NCBI GenBank assembly: GCA_013335535.1
Contig: JAAXVL010000003.1
Span: forward strand, 1 to 64,000
Direction: 5' to 3'
DNA from: Azonexaceae bacterium
Lineage (GTDB): Bacteria > Pseudomonadota > Gammaproteobacteria > Burkholderiales > Rhodocyclaceae
Length of the DNA: 64,000 nt
The translations under genes were made by a program, and so were the position numbers. Below are positions 1 to 8,698 of the stretch, piece by piece (the stretch's first letter is position 1; every line of letters begins with the position of its first letter). The notes under the pieces were generated by a model. The model made no database searches. It was not told the DNA's origin and saw nothing but the letters and a program-made list of their open reading frames with translations.

Positions 1-2
1 TC

Positions 3-341
3 TTCGCCGTGACCACCCTCTACACCGTCGCCACCTCCGGGCTCGGTCTCTACATCGCCACCCTGAGCCGCAACTTGGCCCAGGCGGCGATGCTGGCCAT
101 TTTCATCCTTATGCCCATGGTGTTTCTCTCCGGCGCCTGGACCCCGCCCGAGGCTATGCCCGCCGGTTTACGCGAGGCGATGTATCTGTCGCCGCTCTAC
201 TACTTCATCGAGATGGGCTACGGCATCCTGCTCAAGGGCGCGGGGCTCGACGTGCTGTGGGATTCGCTGCTGGGATTGACGCTGCTGGGGGTGGGGATCT
301 TCGGTTTTGGCGTGCGCAGGTTCAGGCGGCAGTTTAGCTAG
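3..341 (+). CDS. ABC-2 type transporter permease, C-terminal part (partial at window edge)
   Basis: The reading frame is open to the left edge, so this is the end of a longer gene; the first start-like codon inside the window (GTG at 9) is not a real start. The visible ~112 residues contain three hydrophobic stretches and the pattern FLSGAWTPPEAMP...YYFIEMGYGILLKG, typical of the last membrane segments of ABC-2/DrrB-like permeases that pump drugs or export lipids across the inner membrane. It ends with a basic tail. A decayed copy of part of this coding sequence lies at 3775-3882. The substrate cannot be told. Confidence 0.8.
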   Translation, partial: FAVTTLYTVATSGLGLYIATLSRNLAQAAMLAIFILMPMVFLSGAWTPPEAMPAGLREAMYLSPLYYFIEMGYGILLKGAGLDVLWDSLLGLTLLGVGIFGFGVRRFRRQFS

Positions 342-469
342 GCCATGACGTGAACCGGGTGACGAGCACCCTCTGTTCATCGGGCCACGTGATGTAGATC
401 AGCTTCTGCCGCGCCGCCATGCGATGACCGATCGTCCCTGTCGATCACCGCGGCGTGCGAGGTGGCCGG

Positions 470-1561
470 CTAAGCGGCGCGGGTAGGGTAGTCCGTGTAG
501 CCTTTCTCGCCGGGAGTGTAGAAAGTGTCGAAGTCCGGCGCGTTGAGCGCCAGCCCCTGTTGCCAGCGGGCGGGCAGGTCCGGATTAGCGAGAAAATCAC
601 GCCCGACCGCGATCAGATCCGCGCAACCGGCGTCCAGATCGCTCTGGGCGCGTCGCGCATCGTAGCCGCCAACTAGGATGATAGGGCCGCCGAAGGCCGT
701 GCACATGGCATCCTTGACAGAATCCGGCACAACCGGTGCCCCCATGGCGGAATGATCCACGATGTGCAGATACGCCAGCCCCAGCTTGCCCAATTGCTCG
801 GCCAGGTAGGTGTAGTCGGCCTCCATTTCCGCATAGGGCGGCATGTCGTTGAACACGCCATAGGGTGAGAGGCGTATGCCCACCCTGGAGGCGCCAATGA
901 CCTCGGCAGTGGCCAGGGCCACTTCCAGCACGAAACGGACGCGGCTTTCGATCGGGCCGCCGTATTCATCACTGCGCTGGTTGCTGGTAGGGCGGATGAA
1001 CTGCTCCAACAGGTAGCCGTTGGCACCGTGCAGCTCGATCCCGTCGAAACCGGCGGCAATGGCATTTTGGGCCGCCTTGACGAAATCCTGCCGGGTTCTG
1101 GCGATGTCGTCGAGGCTCATCGCCTGGGGCACCGGGTGCGGCTGCATGCCCGCGCGGTCGGTATAGATCTCGCCGGCGGCAGCGATGGCCGAGGGGGCCA
1201 GTACCTGCGCGCCCTGCGGCAGATTGTGCGGATGGCCAATACGTCCGGTGTGCATGAACTGGACGAAGATCTTGGCGCCGCGGCTGTGAACCGCGCCGGT
1301 GACGCCCTTCCAGCCGGCCACCTGGGCCTCTGAGAACAGCCCTGGAATGCGCGGATAACCCAGGCCTTCGGGCGAGGGGCTGGTGCCTTCGGTGATGATC
1401 AGCCCGGCCAAGGCGCGCTGCGCATAATACTCGGCCATCAGCGCGTTGGGCAGATTCTCGATGGCGCGGTTGCGCGTCATCGGTGCCATGACGATGCGGT
1501 TCTGTAGCCGGTGGCCGGCGACGGTGGCCGGTGAGTACAAATCACGGTTGTTTTGAGTCAC
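470..1561 (-). CDS. Old yellow enzyme family FMN-dependent alkene reductase (NemA-like)
   Basis: About 363 residues forming the full TIM barrel of an old yellow enzyme, which uses FMN and NADPH to reduce activated C=C bonds or nitro groups of electrophiles. Visible family signatures are IVMAPMTRNRA near the N-terminus, the substrate-binding His/Asn pair in ELHGANGYLLEQF (about residues 178 and 181), RPTSNQRSDEYGG, and VGRDFLANPD near the end. An ATG frame opens further upstream (1615, also 1579), but I chose GTG at 1561 because AGGAGA lies 6 bases before it and the protein then starts like other family members. Its neighbours are a redox-type gene cluster, partly decayed. Confidence 0.9.
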   Translation of the reverse strand: MTQNNRDLYSPATVAGHRLQNRIVMAPMTRNRAIENLPNALMAEYYAQRALAGLIITEGTSPSPEGLGYPRIPGLFSEAQVAGWKGVTGAVHSRGAKIFVQFMHTGRIGHPHNLPQGAQVLAPSAIAAAGEIYTDRAGMQPHPVPQAMSLDDIARTRQDFVKAAQNAIAAGFDGIELHGANGYLLEQFIRPTSNQRSDEYGGPIESRVRFVLEVALATAEVIGASRVGIRLSPYGVFNDMPPYAEMEADYTYLAEQLGKLGLAYLHIVDHSAMGAPVVPDSVKDAMCTAFGGPIILVGGYDARRAQSDLDAGCADLIAVGRDFLANPDLPARWQQGLALNAPDFDTFYTPGEKGYTDYPTRAA

Positions 1562-1747
1562 TGCTTTCTCCTCATTCATGGATGACGATGGTTGAAGGTC
1601 GATTGATATGGCCACGGGCGAAATCCCAAGAGATGCGCAGGAGGCCGGCAGGGGGTCGATCTCGGCGCTGTCCCAGGGCGATCTGGGTGTGCGGCGCGCA
1701 GGGTGTGGTCCACGGACGTTCGCCCGAGCGTGGCGATAATTCGAAGC

Positions 1748-2486
1748 TCATGGCCTGCTTCCATATTCAAAGGCGCTCCCCCACGGCGCCCATGACGTGA
1801 TCTTCAATAGTCTTGCATTCTGGCTCGCCGGCGGCGGCACCGGCCACCACATGCAGGGGTACCAGGTGCTCCTCGCGTGGCTGGGCGTGGCGCGCGCCGG
1901 GCGCGCTATCCCAGGCGGCGAGCTGCCGATGGCGTGCCTGCGGGTCCGAGTCGGTGGTGGCCGCCTTCTGCCAGGCATCGAATTCAAGCCCCGCTACCCC
2001 TTGGCTGCGCCCGAACATGCCCGCCATCATCACCTGCAAGTTGTGGAAGCTGTTGCCCGAGTCGATGATCAGCACCTCTTCGTCGCCTAGCGGGGCGAGC
2101 ACCGCTCCCGCGGCCAGGGGAGCATCGGGGTCGAGGCCGCTTTGCCCGTCGAAGGCGGTGGCAATGCTTGCATCCTCGAACAGCCCGGCCGCCCGCTCAG
2201 CCAGCAAGGGCGCCCACGGCGCCGGCCAGGTGAGGTGAGGTGCTAAGTATCGGTCGGAAAGCTGTGGTAATCGAACAGCAGTCCAGGCGCGGGGTGGGGC
2301 TGGAAGGTGAATACCGGTACCTCCCAGTGGGCCGAGATCACCAGCAGCGCCTTTGGCTGCGCGGGGAGACCGGGCGGCAGTCGTTCTAGGAAAGCGCTCA
2401 GCCACTCTCAAGTATCTGGCGCGTTCCAGTCTATGAAGAAACAGGGGGCTGCCGCCATGGGGGATTAACAGCGTGGGTTGGAGCAT
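1748..2486 (-). pseudogene. Decayed DODA/LigB-type extradiol dioxygenase gene (YgiD-like)
   Basis: The start (MLQPTLLIPHGGSP) and the later parts (LTWPAPWAPLLAERAAGLF, PREEHLVPLHVVAGAA) match 4,5-DOPA extradiol dioxygenase-like proteins. The stretch between codons ~18 and ~75 of the open frame is out of frame. The correct continuation is readable in another frame (FFIDWNAPDT stop EWLSAF, then ALLVISAHWEVPVFTFQPHP, then TDT stop). The frame then returns, but about 35 residues after FDGQSGLD are missing, including the DHG...PL region that carries a metal ligand. A further shift near 1767 displaces the C-terminus. Several independent lesions make this non-functional. Confidence 0.85.
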
Positions 2487-3253
2487 GGGCTCATGCCTAC
2501 CAGGGCCGCGCGGTTGGCAGCCAGCCAGTCGCTCAGGGCTTGCGGTACACGGCCGGCGAGGCGTCGGACCGCATCGTTAAGCACGTTCATGTGGCCGGCG
2601 CGCACGTTAGCATCGAAGGCGACCATCAGCTTGACCAGCGGCGCGGGCACGCCCGCCTCTCGCATTCCAGCCTCTAGCGCGTCATCGGCGACCTGGACCA
2701 CCTCGATGGGCTTGCCCTGTTGTTGGCTGATCGCGCCGGCCTGCGCGTCCGCGCTTAGGGCTGCCGGACCAGCGATGTCCAGGATCGATGACTGTTCTTC
2801 GGTGAGCAGGGCGCCCGCGGCGGCTGCCGCGCAGTCAGCGCGTGTCACATAGCCCACTTGCTCATTCCCGGAGGCGGTGTACCAGCGCATCGATGCCAGC
2901 ACCGGGGGCTGCGTGAACAGTAGGTTGTCGAGATACCAGTTGTTACGCAGGATGGTGTAGGGGATGCCTGTGGCCATAATCGTCTCTTCGCTGCCACGAT
3001 GATCGGGCTCACCCAGGGCATCGGTGGACACGATCAGCAAGCGATTGATACCCTTGAATGCTTCGTCCAGGCTGGCCGGGTCGTCGAAATCCACTCTGAG
3101 CTTCCTCTCGGCGGGGCCGCTGATCCGCGTCGGGTTCCAGCTCCCTGCTGTTACGTACCGAGCGCCGTGAGCATCAAGCGCCCGCAGAACCTGAGTTGCA
3201 TGCTTGCCTGAAGCTCCGGTAATGAAAATCCGTGCGTCGTGAAAATTGGTCAT
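2465..3253 (-). pseudogene. NmrA/NAD(P)H-binding reductase-like gene with internal deletion
   Basis: Encodes 262 residues in one open frame. The ATG at 3253 is preceded by AAAGG. The N-terminus has the Rossmann signature [17 protein letters not shown], and GIPYTILRNNWYLDNL is typical of NmrA-like quinone reductase/azoreductase-type proteins. Between TDALGEP and DHRGSEE, family members normally carry ~35-40 more residues (the strand and helix with VKHIVYTS). Here they are joined directly, so an in-frame deletion has removed part of the cofactor fold. The gene overlaps the start of the decayed dioxygenase by 22 bp and is divergent from the HxlR regulator, the usual arrangement for an HxlR target. 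It may still make protein, but probably an inactive one. Confidence 0.7.
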
Positions 3254-3289
3254 GCTATTACCTTTCAGGTTACGATGAGGAACTTGGTT

Positions 3290-3302
3290 AATTCTAGGAA
3301 TT
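3290..3302. promoter_or_regulatory. Candidate HxlR operator in the divergent promoter
   Basis: The perfect palindrome AATTC-TAG-GAATT sits in the 78-bp gap between the divergent NmrA-like gene and the HxlR gene. HxlR-family dimers bind such inverted repeats and often control themselves and the divergent reductase. Position and symmetry support this; no binding data. Confidence 0.5.
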
Positions 3303-3331
3303 GGCTTCAGACCGCACAAGAAGGCACGCGT

Positions 3332-3742
3332 ATGTCACAAGGTAATCACAAGGAAACCTCCCCTCTGCCTTTGCCCACACACGGCGAAAGCTGTCCGGTG
3401 CGTGACGTGCTTGATCGGCTGGGGGACAAGTGGTCGGTCTTGATTCTGATCAGTCTCGCCAACAGCACCATGCGCTTCAACGAACTTATCCGTGCCGTAC
3501 CCGACATCTCCCGTCGAATGCTGACCGAAACCCTGCGTCATCTCGAACGCGACGGCCTCGTCTGGCGCGAGGTCATCCCCACCACGCCGCCAGCGGTGCG
3601 TTACGGGCTCACGGTGCTTGGCACCTCTCTCATGCCTCCGCTTTGCACGCTCATCCGCTGGGCGGAGTTCCACCAGCCGGCGATCGCCGTAGCACGTGCC
3701 AGATTTCAGGCGCAAGTGCCGACGCAAGGGTCTGTGGGGTAG
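3332..3742 (+). CDS. HxlR-family winged-helix transcriptional regulator
   Basis: 136 residues. The start at 3332 is chosen because AAGAAGG lies just upstream and the frame before it has no homology. The HxlR core is complete: [22 protein letters not shown] (the conserved sensing Cys and first helix), [31 protein letters not shown] (recognition helix and turn), and [12 protein letters not shown] in the wing. These regulators respond to electrophiles or quinones and typically control a divergent reductase gene, which here is the damaged NmrA-like gene. This gene itself appears intact. Confidence 0.9.
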   Translation: MSQGNHKETSPLPLPTHGESCPVRDVLDRLGDKWSVLILISLANSTMRFNELIRAVPDISRRMLTETLRHLERDGLVWREVIPTTPPAVRYGLTVLGTSLMPPLCTLIRWAEFHQPAIAVARARFQAQVPTQGSVG

Positions 3743-3774
3743 GTCAAGCTGCGCGTTGTGCTGCGTTGCGTTCC

Positions 3775-3882
3775 GCCTGGCCCACCAGAGGCCATGCCCG
3801 CCGGACTGCGCGAGAAGATGCAGCTCTCTCAGCACCACTACCTCCCGAGATAGAGTGCGGAATCCTGATCAAAGGAGCGTAG
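3775..3882 (+). pseudogene. Decayed fragment of an ABC-2 permease gene
   Basis: Aligns base by base with positions 137-241 of this window (the end of the permease gene). One frame reads PEAMPAGLREKMQLS, then a stop, and a second frame continues EIECGILIKGA, matching PPEAMPAGLREAMYLS and EMGYGILLKGA of the intact gene. It is a diverged second copy or relic, too decayed to be expressed. Confidence 0.75.
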
Positions 3883-3981
3883 GTTCCAGCGGCTGCTTGG
3901 TTAGATAGCGCATCAGTGCTATCCGGTAAATTGAGAGTTTAGATCGCAGAAAGCCATGGTTGACGAGGGACTCCGAGCAAA

Positions 3982-4170
3982 ATGAGGGGTAATGTCGATT
4001 TAATGGTGAAGGGCAGTTCGGGCAGGCTGATGGGTTTTTGCCCGGAGGCCGCCAATAATTTTCTGCCCTGGACGACCTTCGGCAGCTATGTTCAGCCCTG
4101 CGGCGAGCAGTTCCGCGCCATGGCCTTGATCCAACTGACCTACAGGGAGAACTTACGTGATATTGATCGT
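3982..4170 (+). mobile_element. IS4-family transposase N-terminal remnant
   Basis: The translation GEQFRAMALIQLTYRENLRDI near 4100-4165 matches the conserved N-terminal stretch of IS4-type transposases (normally CWDQF...AFAQLTYRESLRDIE). The homology stops at about 4165, where the leftward IS630-like remnant begins, so the gene was cut by that event. The sequence before it is poorly conserved. No ends recognised. Confidence 0.6.
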
Positions 4171-4171
4171 G

Positions 4172-4985
4172 CTAATGCAGTGTTTCGTTCTGTTTGCTGC
4201 TTAACCGCGAGTTGTCGCGAATGACCTTCTGCAGGATGTCGCGAGCGCTCTTGGTACAGATGAACGGCTTAGGCTTGGTGTTGTGATGGGCAACGTATTC
4301 GTTGATCGTTACCTCCAACTCGGCCACGCTGTTGAACACCCCTTGGCGAAGCCGCTCGGTGGTGATGTCACGGAAGAAGCGCTCTACCGTGTTCAGCCAC
4401 GAGGCCGATGTCGGCGTGAAGTGCATGTTGAACCGCGCATGCTTGGCCAGCCACGCCTGCACCGCTGGATGCTTGTGCGTGGCGTAGTTGTCGGCAATCA
4501 GCTGCAGCGTCTTGTCCTTGGGCGTCTCTCGGTCGATCTTGCGCAGGAACTTGAGCCACTCGGCATGGGTATGGCGCAGCTGGCACTGGCCGATGACCTG
4601 GGCGTCCAGCACGTTGAGAGCCACGAACAGCGTGGCCGTGCCGTGGCGCTTGTAATCGAGCGTCATCGTTTGCGCACGCCCCTTCTTCAGTGGGAAGCCC
4701 GGCTGTGTGCGGTCCAGCGCCTGAACCTGGCTCTTCTCGTCACAGCACAGCGCCAAGGCGTGCTCAGGTGGGGACATGCACAGACCTAAGATGTCTTCGA
4801 GCTTCTCGACGAACTTCGGATCACGCGAGACCTTGAAGCCTCGCACGATGTGCGGCTTCAAGCCATTGGCCTGCCAGTGCCGCATCACGGTGCTGGCGCT
4901 GATGCCTAGCTGCGCAGCCATCTTGCGTGTGTTCTAGTGCGTGGCTGCCTCGGGCTGGGTCTGGGTGGTCAACAGGTCGTCGAGG
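4172..4985 (-). mobile_element. IS630-family transposase, 5'-truncated and with a stop codon
   Basis: The long open part (249 codons from 4921) has the complete DDE core: LALCCDEKSQVQ (first Asp), LIADNYATHKHP (second Asp) and SWLNTVERFFRDIT (Glu). Upstream in the same frame, QPEAATH, then a TAG where the family has Trp, then [10 protein letters not shown] continues the helix-turn-helix. Further upstream the sequence is not IS630 but a Tn3-type transposase (from about 4986). The element therefore lacks its 5' end and is interrupted by the amber codon. Confidence 0.8.
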
Positions 4986-5465
4986 TGGTAGCGATGATGC
5001 TCCTTCAGTGGCGCGACCAAGGCCCGATGATGCGTCAGTTGGCGCAAGTGATGGCTTTCCCGCTGGCACTTCGACAACGGTCAGTGCCGGTAGGATGACC
5101 CGCCGTTCACGTAGGGGGGGCAGCGCATGCTCGGCGAGCAGCAGCCCCTTGTCGGTCTGCATCCCAAGGTCGGTGAGCGTTTGCACCAGGAAGCGGAGGT
5201 CTGACAGGCCTACCGCCGACAAACCGAGATAGGCGCGCAGCTCCAGGAAGTGCTCGCGCCGTGTTTTGCCCAGGCGTGCTTCGGCCCTTACCTGCAGGGC
5301 TATCCATTCGATGAGCGCCTCCGGCAGCCGCATGTCGTTCGCCAGCGCGTACTCCGGATAGCGCAGCAAGACGAGCTGCACCGCGAAGCCAAGCCGATTG
5401 GCGTCGCCTCGGCGCTATCGGATCAGGGCCATGTCCGATTCGTTGAAGGTGAATAATCGGATCAG
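4986..5465 (-). mobile_element. Tn3-family transposase (TnpA) N-terminal remnant
   Basis: The translation matches the DUF4158 N-terminal domain of Tn3-type TnpA: LFTFNESDMALIR, stop, [10 protein letters not shown], then [36 protein letters not shown] and [13 protein letters not shown]. At least one in-frame stop (near 5418) and two or more frame changes (near 5040 and 5010) are present. The left end joins the IS630 remnant at about 4985 and the right end joins the IS3 remnant at about 5465. No resolvase and no terminal repeats are seen. Confidence 0.75.
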
Positions 5466-5863
5466 ATCGTCCTGATTTGCTGGAGTAGGTTCGGTGTCAA
5501 AATGGCCGGCTTTCCCGCTACCACACGTCTTATGCGAAACCCTCCATGTGCTCTCAAGCCGTTTTCCCGCATCAGGCGCTCCACACGATGCTTGCTACAA
5601 GTCTCATCCGCTTCGCGAAGATCGAGAAAAACGCGAGGCGCACCATAAATTCCGTGGCTGCGGTCGAAAGAGGCACGAATCAACCGAAGCAACCTCGCAT
5701 CTTCCTGATCTCGTTCGGAGATCGGCTTTTTAAGCCAAGCGTAATAGCCACTGGGCGCAACTTCGAGCACGCGGCACATGGCCTCAACGCTGTATCGCTT
5801 CTTGTTCGCCTCTATGAATTGGTAGGCAAGGCGGACATGACTGCAATTTCGTTTGGTGTCCAT
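5462..5863 (-). mobile_element. IS3-family OrfB transposase, C-terminally truncated
   Basis: Codes for the first ~125 residues of an IS3-type OrfB: YSVEAMCRVLEVAPSGYYAWLKK, SHGIYGAPRVFLDLRE and KHRVERLMRENGL, the DNA-binding HTH_21 part. It stops after KPAILTPNLLQQ, just before the catalytic DDE domain, where it meets the Tn3 remnant. No OrfA is visible upstream (5864-6000). It is not able to transpose. Confidence 0.8.
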
Positions 5864-6047
5864 GAAGTCCCTCTCATGAGATGAGGATAGGTTATTTTTC
5901 CCTCTCCACTAAATCCTGGGAACTCCACCTGTCCATGCTCAGTGCACTGCCGAGCAGCAGAGAATCGACAATGTGTTGCAGGATGCTTGGAGGTGACCCG
6001 TCCTGAAAGAAGTTGACACCTTTTCATGAAATGAAAGGGGAAGTCAG

Positions 6048-6443
6048 ATGGAATCAGGAGTTAGGCGGACACAGCGAGACTACACGTTGGCTTTTAAACT
6101 GGCGGTTGTCGAACAGGTAGAAAAGGGCGAGCTTACCTGCAGGCAGGCCCAAGATCGCTATGGCATTCAAGGAAAGTCGACAGTTCTGGCTTGGTTGCGC
6201 AGACACGGTCGCCAGAATTGGGATGCGATGGCACACTACGGTCGCATGAGTGACCCAAGCCAATCAGTAAAGAGCCTGACACCGGAACAGCGAATCAAGG
6301 AACTGGAGGTTCAGCTCAAGGAAGCCCGGGAGAAATCCCAATTCTTTGAAGCGGTTATCAATGTTTTGAAGAAAGACTACGGAGTCCGCGTCGTAAAAAA
6401 GCCTGTGGGCAAGTCCTCGCGCAAAAGTCCGTCGAAGGGCTGA
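6048..6443 (+). CDS. IS3-family OrfA (transposase DNA-binding subunit)
   Basis: 131 residues: an N-terminal helix-turn-helix (DYTLAFKLAVVEQVEKGELT, then YGIQGKSTVLAWLRRHG) followed by a leucine-zipper-like coiled coil (LTPEQRIKELEVQLKEAREK). In IS3 elements OrfA represses transposition and forms the N-terminus of the OrfAB fusion. It ends just before orfB. The frame change into orfB is expected at A AAA AAG (6395-6401). Confidence 0.9.
   Translation: MESGVRRTQRDYTLAFKLAVVEQVEKGELTCRQAQDRYGIQGKSTVLAWLRRHGRQNWDAMAHYGRMSDPSQSVKSLTPEQRIKELEVQLKEAREKSQFFEAVINVLKKDYGVRVVKKPVGKSSRKSPSKG
6395..6401 (+). promoter_or_regulatory. -1 ribosomal frameshift site in the IS3 element
   Basis: The heptamer A AAA AAG lies with AAA AAG as zero-frame codons near the end of orfA. 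Slipping back one base leads straight into KACGQVLAQKSVEGLSVSRA and on into orfB without a stop. This is the standard way IS3 elements make the OrfAB transposase. Confidence 0.85.
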
Positions 6444-6466
6444 GTGTATCGAGGGCTTGCCGCTAT

Positions 6467-7282
6467 ATGGGAATCAGCCGGCAGGCGCATTACCAGTGGC
6501 AGCACCGTCGGACGCAAGATGAGATCAAGCACGAACGGGTTCTCGAACTGGTGAAGGCCAAGCGGCTGCGCCAGCCCCGGTTGGGCGTGCGCAAACTGCA
6601 TCACCTGCTGGGCCCGATGCTGGCAGCTGAAGGGCGTAGTCTTGGGCGCGATGCCTTGTTCGCCCTGTTGCGCTGGAATCGTCTGTTGGTGCCGACCAAG
6701 CGGGCGTATCACAAGACAACCGACAGCCACCATCGTTTCCGGCGCCATCCCAACTTGCTCAAAGCCGGTCCGGAGCAAGTTCGCCCCGAAGCGAGCGAGC
6801 AGGTTTGGGTCGCGGATATTACCTATCTACCGACCCGAGAGCACTGTGCCTATCTGAGCCTGATCACCGATGCCTATTCGCGCAAGATAGTGGGTTACCA
6901 CGTCCATGGCAGTCTGCACACGACCGAGGTCAGCCAGGCTTTGAAGATGGCACTGAAGGGGCGCCAGGGAAATCAGCCCCTGATCCACCATTCGGACCGG
7001 GGTATTCAATATTGCGCCCACGAGTATCAGGCCATCCACCAGAAGCATGGGGTGATCTGCTCAATGACGGACGGCTACGACTGTTATCAGAACGCTCTGG
7101 CGGAACGGATCAATGGCATCCTCAAGCAGGAATTCCTGCTCCAAAAGCCCGATGATCTACCGCAGGCACGCCGCATGGTCAGTCAATCCATCGCTATCTA
7201 CAACCAGGAAAGACCGCATTTCTCGCTACAATTGAAAACGCCCGATGAGGTTCATCGGGCGTCTTTACAGGCCACCAATTAA
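6467..7282 (+). CDS. IS3-family OrfB transposase catalytic domain
   Basis: 271 residues from the first ATG in frame; the frame is open from the slippery site at 6395, so the working product is probably the OrfAB fusion. It carries the HTH_21 segment, then the rve integrase core with the full DDE triad: VWVADITYLP (Asp), IHHSDRGIQY (Asp) and NALAERINGILKQEF (Glu). Intact from end to end, so this copy could be active. Confidence 0.92.
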   Translation: MGISRQAHYQWQHRRTQDEIKHERVLELVKAKRLRQPRLGVRKLHHLLGPMLAAEGRSLGRDALFALLRWNRLLVPTKRAYHKTTDSHHRFRRHPNLLKAGPEQVRPEASEQVWVADITYLPTREHCAYLSLITDAYSRKIVGYHVHGSLHTTEVSQALKMALKGRQGNQPLIHHSDRGIQYCAHEYQAIHQKHGVICSMTDGYDCYQNALAERINGILKQEFLLQKPDDLPQARRMVSQSIAIYNQERPHFSLQLKTPDEVHRASLQATN

Positions 7283-7440
7283 GTGAGCCTATCCGTCACA
7301 ACAGGTGTCAACCTGGATCAGGACGAACTGCAGGCGGCTGGCCTCGTTAAATCCAAGAAAAATTCATGAGCCGACACTGACCAAAACCCCACTGCTGCAC
7401 AGTTGGCTACCGCCGCATTCAGCCGCACTGCACCAGCCTC

Positions 7441-7572
7441 ATCGCACCGGCTTATGATCCCGGTGCCCTCGTCAAGAAAGCCCGCTGCGTTGCCTGCCGC
7501 GCCGTCGACCAGAAACGCGTTAGCTCCGCCTGCAGGGACGTCGCCGCCAAGTACAAAAGCGACACCCTGACC
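7441..7572 (+). pseudogene. Possible cytochrome c (c551/c552-like) gene fragment
   Basis: The frame reads APAYDPGALVKKARCVACRA then VDQKRVSSACRDVAAKYKSD. This resembles the start of a mature small cytochrome c (AxxLAKKSGCxACHxVDKKxVGPAYKDVAAKYKGD). The haem-binding CxxCH has become CVACR, losing the His ligand, and there is no signal peptide before it or Met-ligand region after it. The frame continues to 7779 without recognisable homology. Most likely a relic caught in the IS cluster. Confidence 0.5.
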
Positions 7573-7782
7573 ATGATTTTCCCCTCAGATCCACTCCAGT
7601 TTGCCGCAGCTCATCAGGCCGACGCTTTTGCCCTCAACGGAGTCGCCGTTGTGTACGAGGACGTCGAAATTTTCTTTCTGTTCGTCCTTGCCGGTATCCA
7701 ACAGCATTTGGAGAGAGAGCATAAAACGGGGACCGTATCAGATGAGCAGGAGGTCATTGGCCAACTCCGGCTAGGCTAGATG

Positions 7783-8392
7783 GCGAAGGCGAAACCTTTC
7801 TGGCAGGGATTCACGCTGACCAGGGGATTTATCTGGAGAACCCGCAGCCTGTCTTCCCTGAGCACACTTCGCCCCGGTGCAAAGCGACGCGTCTAAGCCG
7901 AGGTGCTGCCGGTTACCGACTAGGCGCGGGTGCAACCTGATAGCGCTTTGTGCAGGTTGTCGGTGCGCCCCGGCGAAAAGGGCGAGGTCATCGGCGAGTA
8001 TCTGACTCGCCTGGCCTTCGTCTGGGATAGTAAGGCGCCGTCAGCACGCTGTTGGCATCCGCTAGTCCGCTGGAAAATTGATGGCAGCAAACTCAAGTTC
8101 TGTTTCGCCAACGCCAAGTCTCTGGCTTCATTGCGGCGACTGGCCAGCATGCAGGCCGACCGCCAGTTCGTCGAGCAGGCTTTCGAATATGCCAAGAGCA
8201 CCTGCGGCATGGCCGACTATCAGGTCCGCAGTTAGCAGGCTTGGCATCATCACATGGCGGTGGTCTTGATCGTCTTGATGTTCCTGGCCAAAGAGCGTCT
8301 GGTACATCGGGAAATCACCGCTAGCATGCTCTCTAGTCGTGATCTGATCGACATCCAGCGCCACAAGTTACCGAATAAAGTGAGAACCAATT
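7783..8392 (+). mobile_element. DDE transposase remnant (IS701/IS4-like), C-terminal part
   Basis: Readable segments are ETFLAGIHADQGIYLENPQP, then VRPGEKGEVIGEY...FVWDSKAPSARCWHPLV and DGSKLKFCFANAKS, then FVEQAFEYAKSTCGMADYQV, stop, QAWHHHMAVVLIVLMFLAKE. The last part is the glutamate region and C-terminal helix of IS701/IS4-like transposases. At least two frame changes and one stop (8233) break the gene, and the N-terminal half is absent. Confidence 0.65.
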
Positions 8393-8698
8393 GACCTCGT
8401 TGCTATGATCGAGGAGCACCATTGAGTACGCCCCAAAGCTAAGCAATCCGCTTACCGGAAACAGGCCGAAACCCTTGGCGCATCAAATTGAAATCCAATC
8501 TGACAAAGTGGAAATAAACTGGCTGACATATGACATAGACTGCCAAAGCACTCGGCATTTCCAGATGGATGCTTTGGGAAAAGTTACGAAGAATGGTGAT
8601 CCACGCAGAGGAAGGGTAGTTTGAAGCTTGGAGTTTTAGTATCGTCCCCCGTATTCGGGTGAATATGCGTGTTGATTGCCCGTTCGTGGGACGATTCC
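8393..8698. other. Intergenic stretch between IS remnants and the transfer module
   Basis: No gene recognised. The leftward frame that covers this stretch also covers the end of the DUF4400 gene and shows no family pattern. No terminator with a clear T-run was seen for the leftward transfer operon. Confidence 0.4.

Larger units (their letters stand above)
6001..7323 (+). mobile_element. Complete IS3-family insertion sequence
   Basis: About 1.32 kb, bounded by imperfect inverted repeats: TCCTGAAAGAAGTTGACACC at 6001-6020, and at the right end the complement of TCCTGATCCAGGTTGACACC, ending at 7323. Matching bases extend to 5999 and 7325. Inside are orfA and orfB with an A6G slippery site for the frameshifted transposase. 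No direct repeat of the target was found beside the ends, so the element may have arrived by recombination or the flanks have changed. Confidence 0.85.
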
